This document shows positions 7,449 to 9,010 of a stretch of 9,010 bases of DNA, one piece after another. A program made the position numbers and the translations under genes. Source of the stretch: an uncultured Clostridia bacterium (GTDB lineage Bacteria > Bacillota > Clostridia > Oscillospirales > CAG-272); assembly GCA_904502055.1 (NCBI GenBank), contig CAJGDZ010000067.1:1-9010 (forward strand). Reading direction: 5' to 3'. Below the pieces are notes generated by a model. The model worked only from the letters and a program-made list of their open reading frames with translations. It had not been told where the DNA came from and ran no database searches. How positions within the stretch are numbered: position 1 is the first letter of the stretch; each line of letters opens with the position of its first letter.

Positions 7449-9010
7449 ATGAATCGCACCCTGCTCAAAAACAACAAAGCACTTGGACTTTCGGAGGAAG
7501 AAGTGCCCCTAAGGCGTGAAAAATACGGCTCCAATCAAATGACACCGCCTCGCAGAAAAGGGTTTTTTTCGCATTTTCTGTCCAATCTGAGTGATCCCGT
7601 GATCCGTGTGCTTCTGATCGCGCTCAGTGTCAACCTGCTCTTTGTTTTTCGCACCTCTGACTGGGCGGAGACACTCGGCATCGGCGTTTCGGTCTTTTTA
7701 GCAACCTTCATTTCCACGCTTTCCGAATACGGAAGCGAAAGCGCCTTTTCCAAGCTTCAAATGGAGAATCAAAATTTCCTATGTCGCGTGCGACGTGATG
7801 GTATGATAAAGGAAATTCCGATAAACGAGATCGTTGTCGGAGATATTCTTTTGCTCGCGGCGGGTGACAAGATCCCGGCCGACGGCTTTTTGATTGAGGG
7901 CAAGCTTTCGGTGGATCAATCCGCCATGACGGGTGAGACCAAGGAGGTAGCAAAGCGACCGGGGCGCGGCGAAAGGCTGACACCGGACTCCCCGTCTGCC
8001 CTGCTTCGCGAGTGCACGGTGGTTTCGGGAAGCGGCGAAATGGAGGTGTCGGTCGTTGGGGATAAAACCTTCATCGGTGAGATCTCGCGCGAGATCTCGC
8101 TGGATACAAGGCAAAGCCCCCTTAAGCTTCGATTGACAAAGCTGGCCTCACAGATCAGCCGTCTGGGTTATGCCGCCGCGATACTGGTTGCTATTGCTTA
8201 TCTTTTCAGTGAGATCCTTTTTGACGGCGGTATGAGCCGCGCGCTTCTTCTTCAAAGGCTGAGCGATCTGCCGTTCATGCTGAGCACCCTGCTCGACGCT
8301 TTTACGCTGGGGCTAACGGTGATCGTTGTTGCCGTACCCGAGGGGTTGCCGATGATGATTGCCGTGGTGCTTTCCTCCAACATCAAAAAAATGGCGCGTG
8401 ACATGGTTCTTGTCCGCAAGCCCGTGGGCATTGAAGCGGCGGGAAGCATGAACGTGCTTTTTACCGACAAAACCGGGACGCTGACCGAGGGCAAGCTCTG
8501 TGTGACCGAGGTATTTACCTCGGTCGAAGGCTTTTCCGCCGCCGCAACGCTTAAGCGCGAGGCAATGCCGCTGTTTGAGCAGCTTCATCTTTGCGCGTAT
8601 TATAACACCGAGGCCTCCCATACCGAGAAAAGCATCAGCGGCGGCAACACCACCGAGCGAGCGTTTTTACATTTTTTTGCAGGCGAGGATAAGCCTGCAC
8701 CTTGTCGGATCCTTGGCAAATCGGTTTTTGACAGTGACAAGAAATATTCCTGTGTCACGCTATCTCTCATGGGCGGCATCACGCTTTTCAAGGGAGCGCC
8801 CGAGCGGCTTCTTCCCTTCGTTACGCACGAGCTTGACAAAAGCGGCAAGGAGATCCCCTTTGACAAAAGCGCCTTCCTTGCCCGCATGGACGCGCTTACC
8901 GCAAAGGGAGCGCGCGTGCTTGTGGCGGCGTTTGCTAAGGGCGAAATGAGCACCCCGAAACAACTGACCCTTGTCTGCGGCATTGCCATGTCCGACAAGA
9001 TCCGTGCCGA
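7449..9010 (+). CDS. P2-type cation-transporting ATPase, probably calcium (3'-truncated by window edge)
   Basis: This open frame runs from ATG 7449 to the window end with 520 residues visible of an expected 850-900. It is a membrane pump exporting a cation, probably Ca2+, at the cost of ATP. Visible in order: the N-terminal GLSEEEVPLRREKYGSN signature (13-29); M1 and M2 (about 50-67 and 76-94); actuator domain with VGDILLLAAGDKIPADG and TGE (161-163); M3 (about 240-258); M4 with the ion-site PEGLP (297-301, E298); phosphorylation motif DKTGT with D340; nucleotide-binding domain with NTTERAF (400-406) and KGAPE (448-452). PEGLP instead of CPC excludes the heavy-metal P1B type. The usual D-P-x-R motif reads SDKIR (515-519) here. 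Membrane segments after M4 and the stop lie outside. The gene is divergent from the metal ABC operon. Family is firm; Ca2+ is inferred from similarity to PMCA-like bacterial pumps. Confidence 0.94.
   Translation, partial: MNRTLLKNNKALGLSEEEVPLRREKYGSNQMTPPRRKGFFSHFLSNLSDPVIRVLLIALSVNLLFVFRTSDWAETLGIGVSVFLATFISTLSEYGSESAFSKLQMENQNFLCRVRRDGMIKEIPINEIVVGDILLLAAGDKIPADGFLIEGKLSVDQSAMTGETKEVAKRPGRGERLTPDSPSALLRECTVVSGSGEMEVSVVGDKTFIGEISREISLDTRQSPLKLRLTKLASQISRLGYAAAILVAIAYLFSEILFDGGMSRALLLQRLSDLPFMLSTLLDAFTLGLTVIVVAVPEGLPMMIAVVLSSNIKKMARDMVLVRKPVGIEAAGSMNVLFTDKTGTLTEGKLCVTEVFTSVEGFSAAATLKREAMPLFEQLHLCAYYNTEASHTEKSISGGNTTERAFLHFFAGEDKPAPCRILGKSVFDSDKKYSCVTLSLMGGITLFKGAPERLLPFVTHELDKSGKEIPFDKSAFLARMDALTAKGARVLVAAFAKGEMSTPKQLTLVCGIAMSDKIRA
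8079..8098. repeat. 20-base perfect palindrome inside the P-type ATPase gene
   Basis: GAGATCTCGCGCGAGATCTC is its own reverse complement. It arises from a 12-base tandem period (GAGATCTCG followed by CGC and GAGATCTCG) encoding EIS-R-EIS in the linker between the actuator domain and M3. It is probably a by-product of codon choice and the repeated peptide, with no known function. Confidence 0.6.

Overview
The window looks like ordinary chromosome from an anaerobic Firmicute, most likely class Clostridia (an Oscillospirales or Christensenellales type gut or rumen lineage). This rests on the addB-addA helicase-nuclease pair with an iron-sulfur AddB, AGGAGG-type ribosome binding sites, sigma-A style promoter boxes and moderately GC-rich codon use. 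The placement is inference from gene content; there is no rRNA or other marker in the window.

Left part, 1-5707, plus strand: the 3' part of addB (its 5' end lies outside the window), then complete addA. The two overlap by 4 bases (ATGA), so translation is almost certainly coupled. Together they form the AddAB complex, which unwinds and resects double-strand DNA ends for RecA-dependent recombination. All helicase motifs of AddA, the nuclease residues of both subunits and all four iron-sulfur cysteines of AddB are visible, so the complex looks functional. A strong hairpin at 5710-5736 ends this operon and, read in the other direction, the operon facing it.

Middle part, 5742-7293, minus strand: a two-gene ABC transporter operon for a divalent metal (zinc or manganese class). 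The ATPase gene comes first and overlaps the permease gene by 8 bases. A near-consensus promoter (TTGACT, 17 bases, TATACT) lies just upstream. No substrate-binding lipoprotein gene is in the operon.

Right part, 7449-9010, plus strand: the 5' part of a P-type ATPase of the calcium (P2, PMCA/SERCA-like) type, running off the window end. It is divergent from the metal transporter across a 155-base intergenic region (7294-7448) that holds the minus-strand promoter, a weak plus-strand promoter candidate and two small AT-rich inverted repeats that could be operators.

There are no gaps over 300 bases without a gene, and I see no RNA genes, insertion sequences, CRISPR arrays, phage genes or attachment sites. 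I found no convincing undescribed system. The most interesting items are the metal transporter without a binding-protein gene, the regulatory potential of the divergent intergenic region, and a run of eight A in the addB/addA junction that lies in the right frame for a possible AddB-AddA fusion by -1 slippage.
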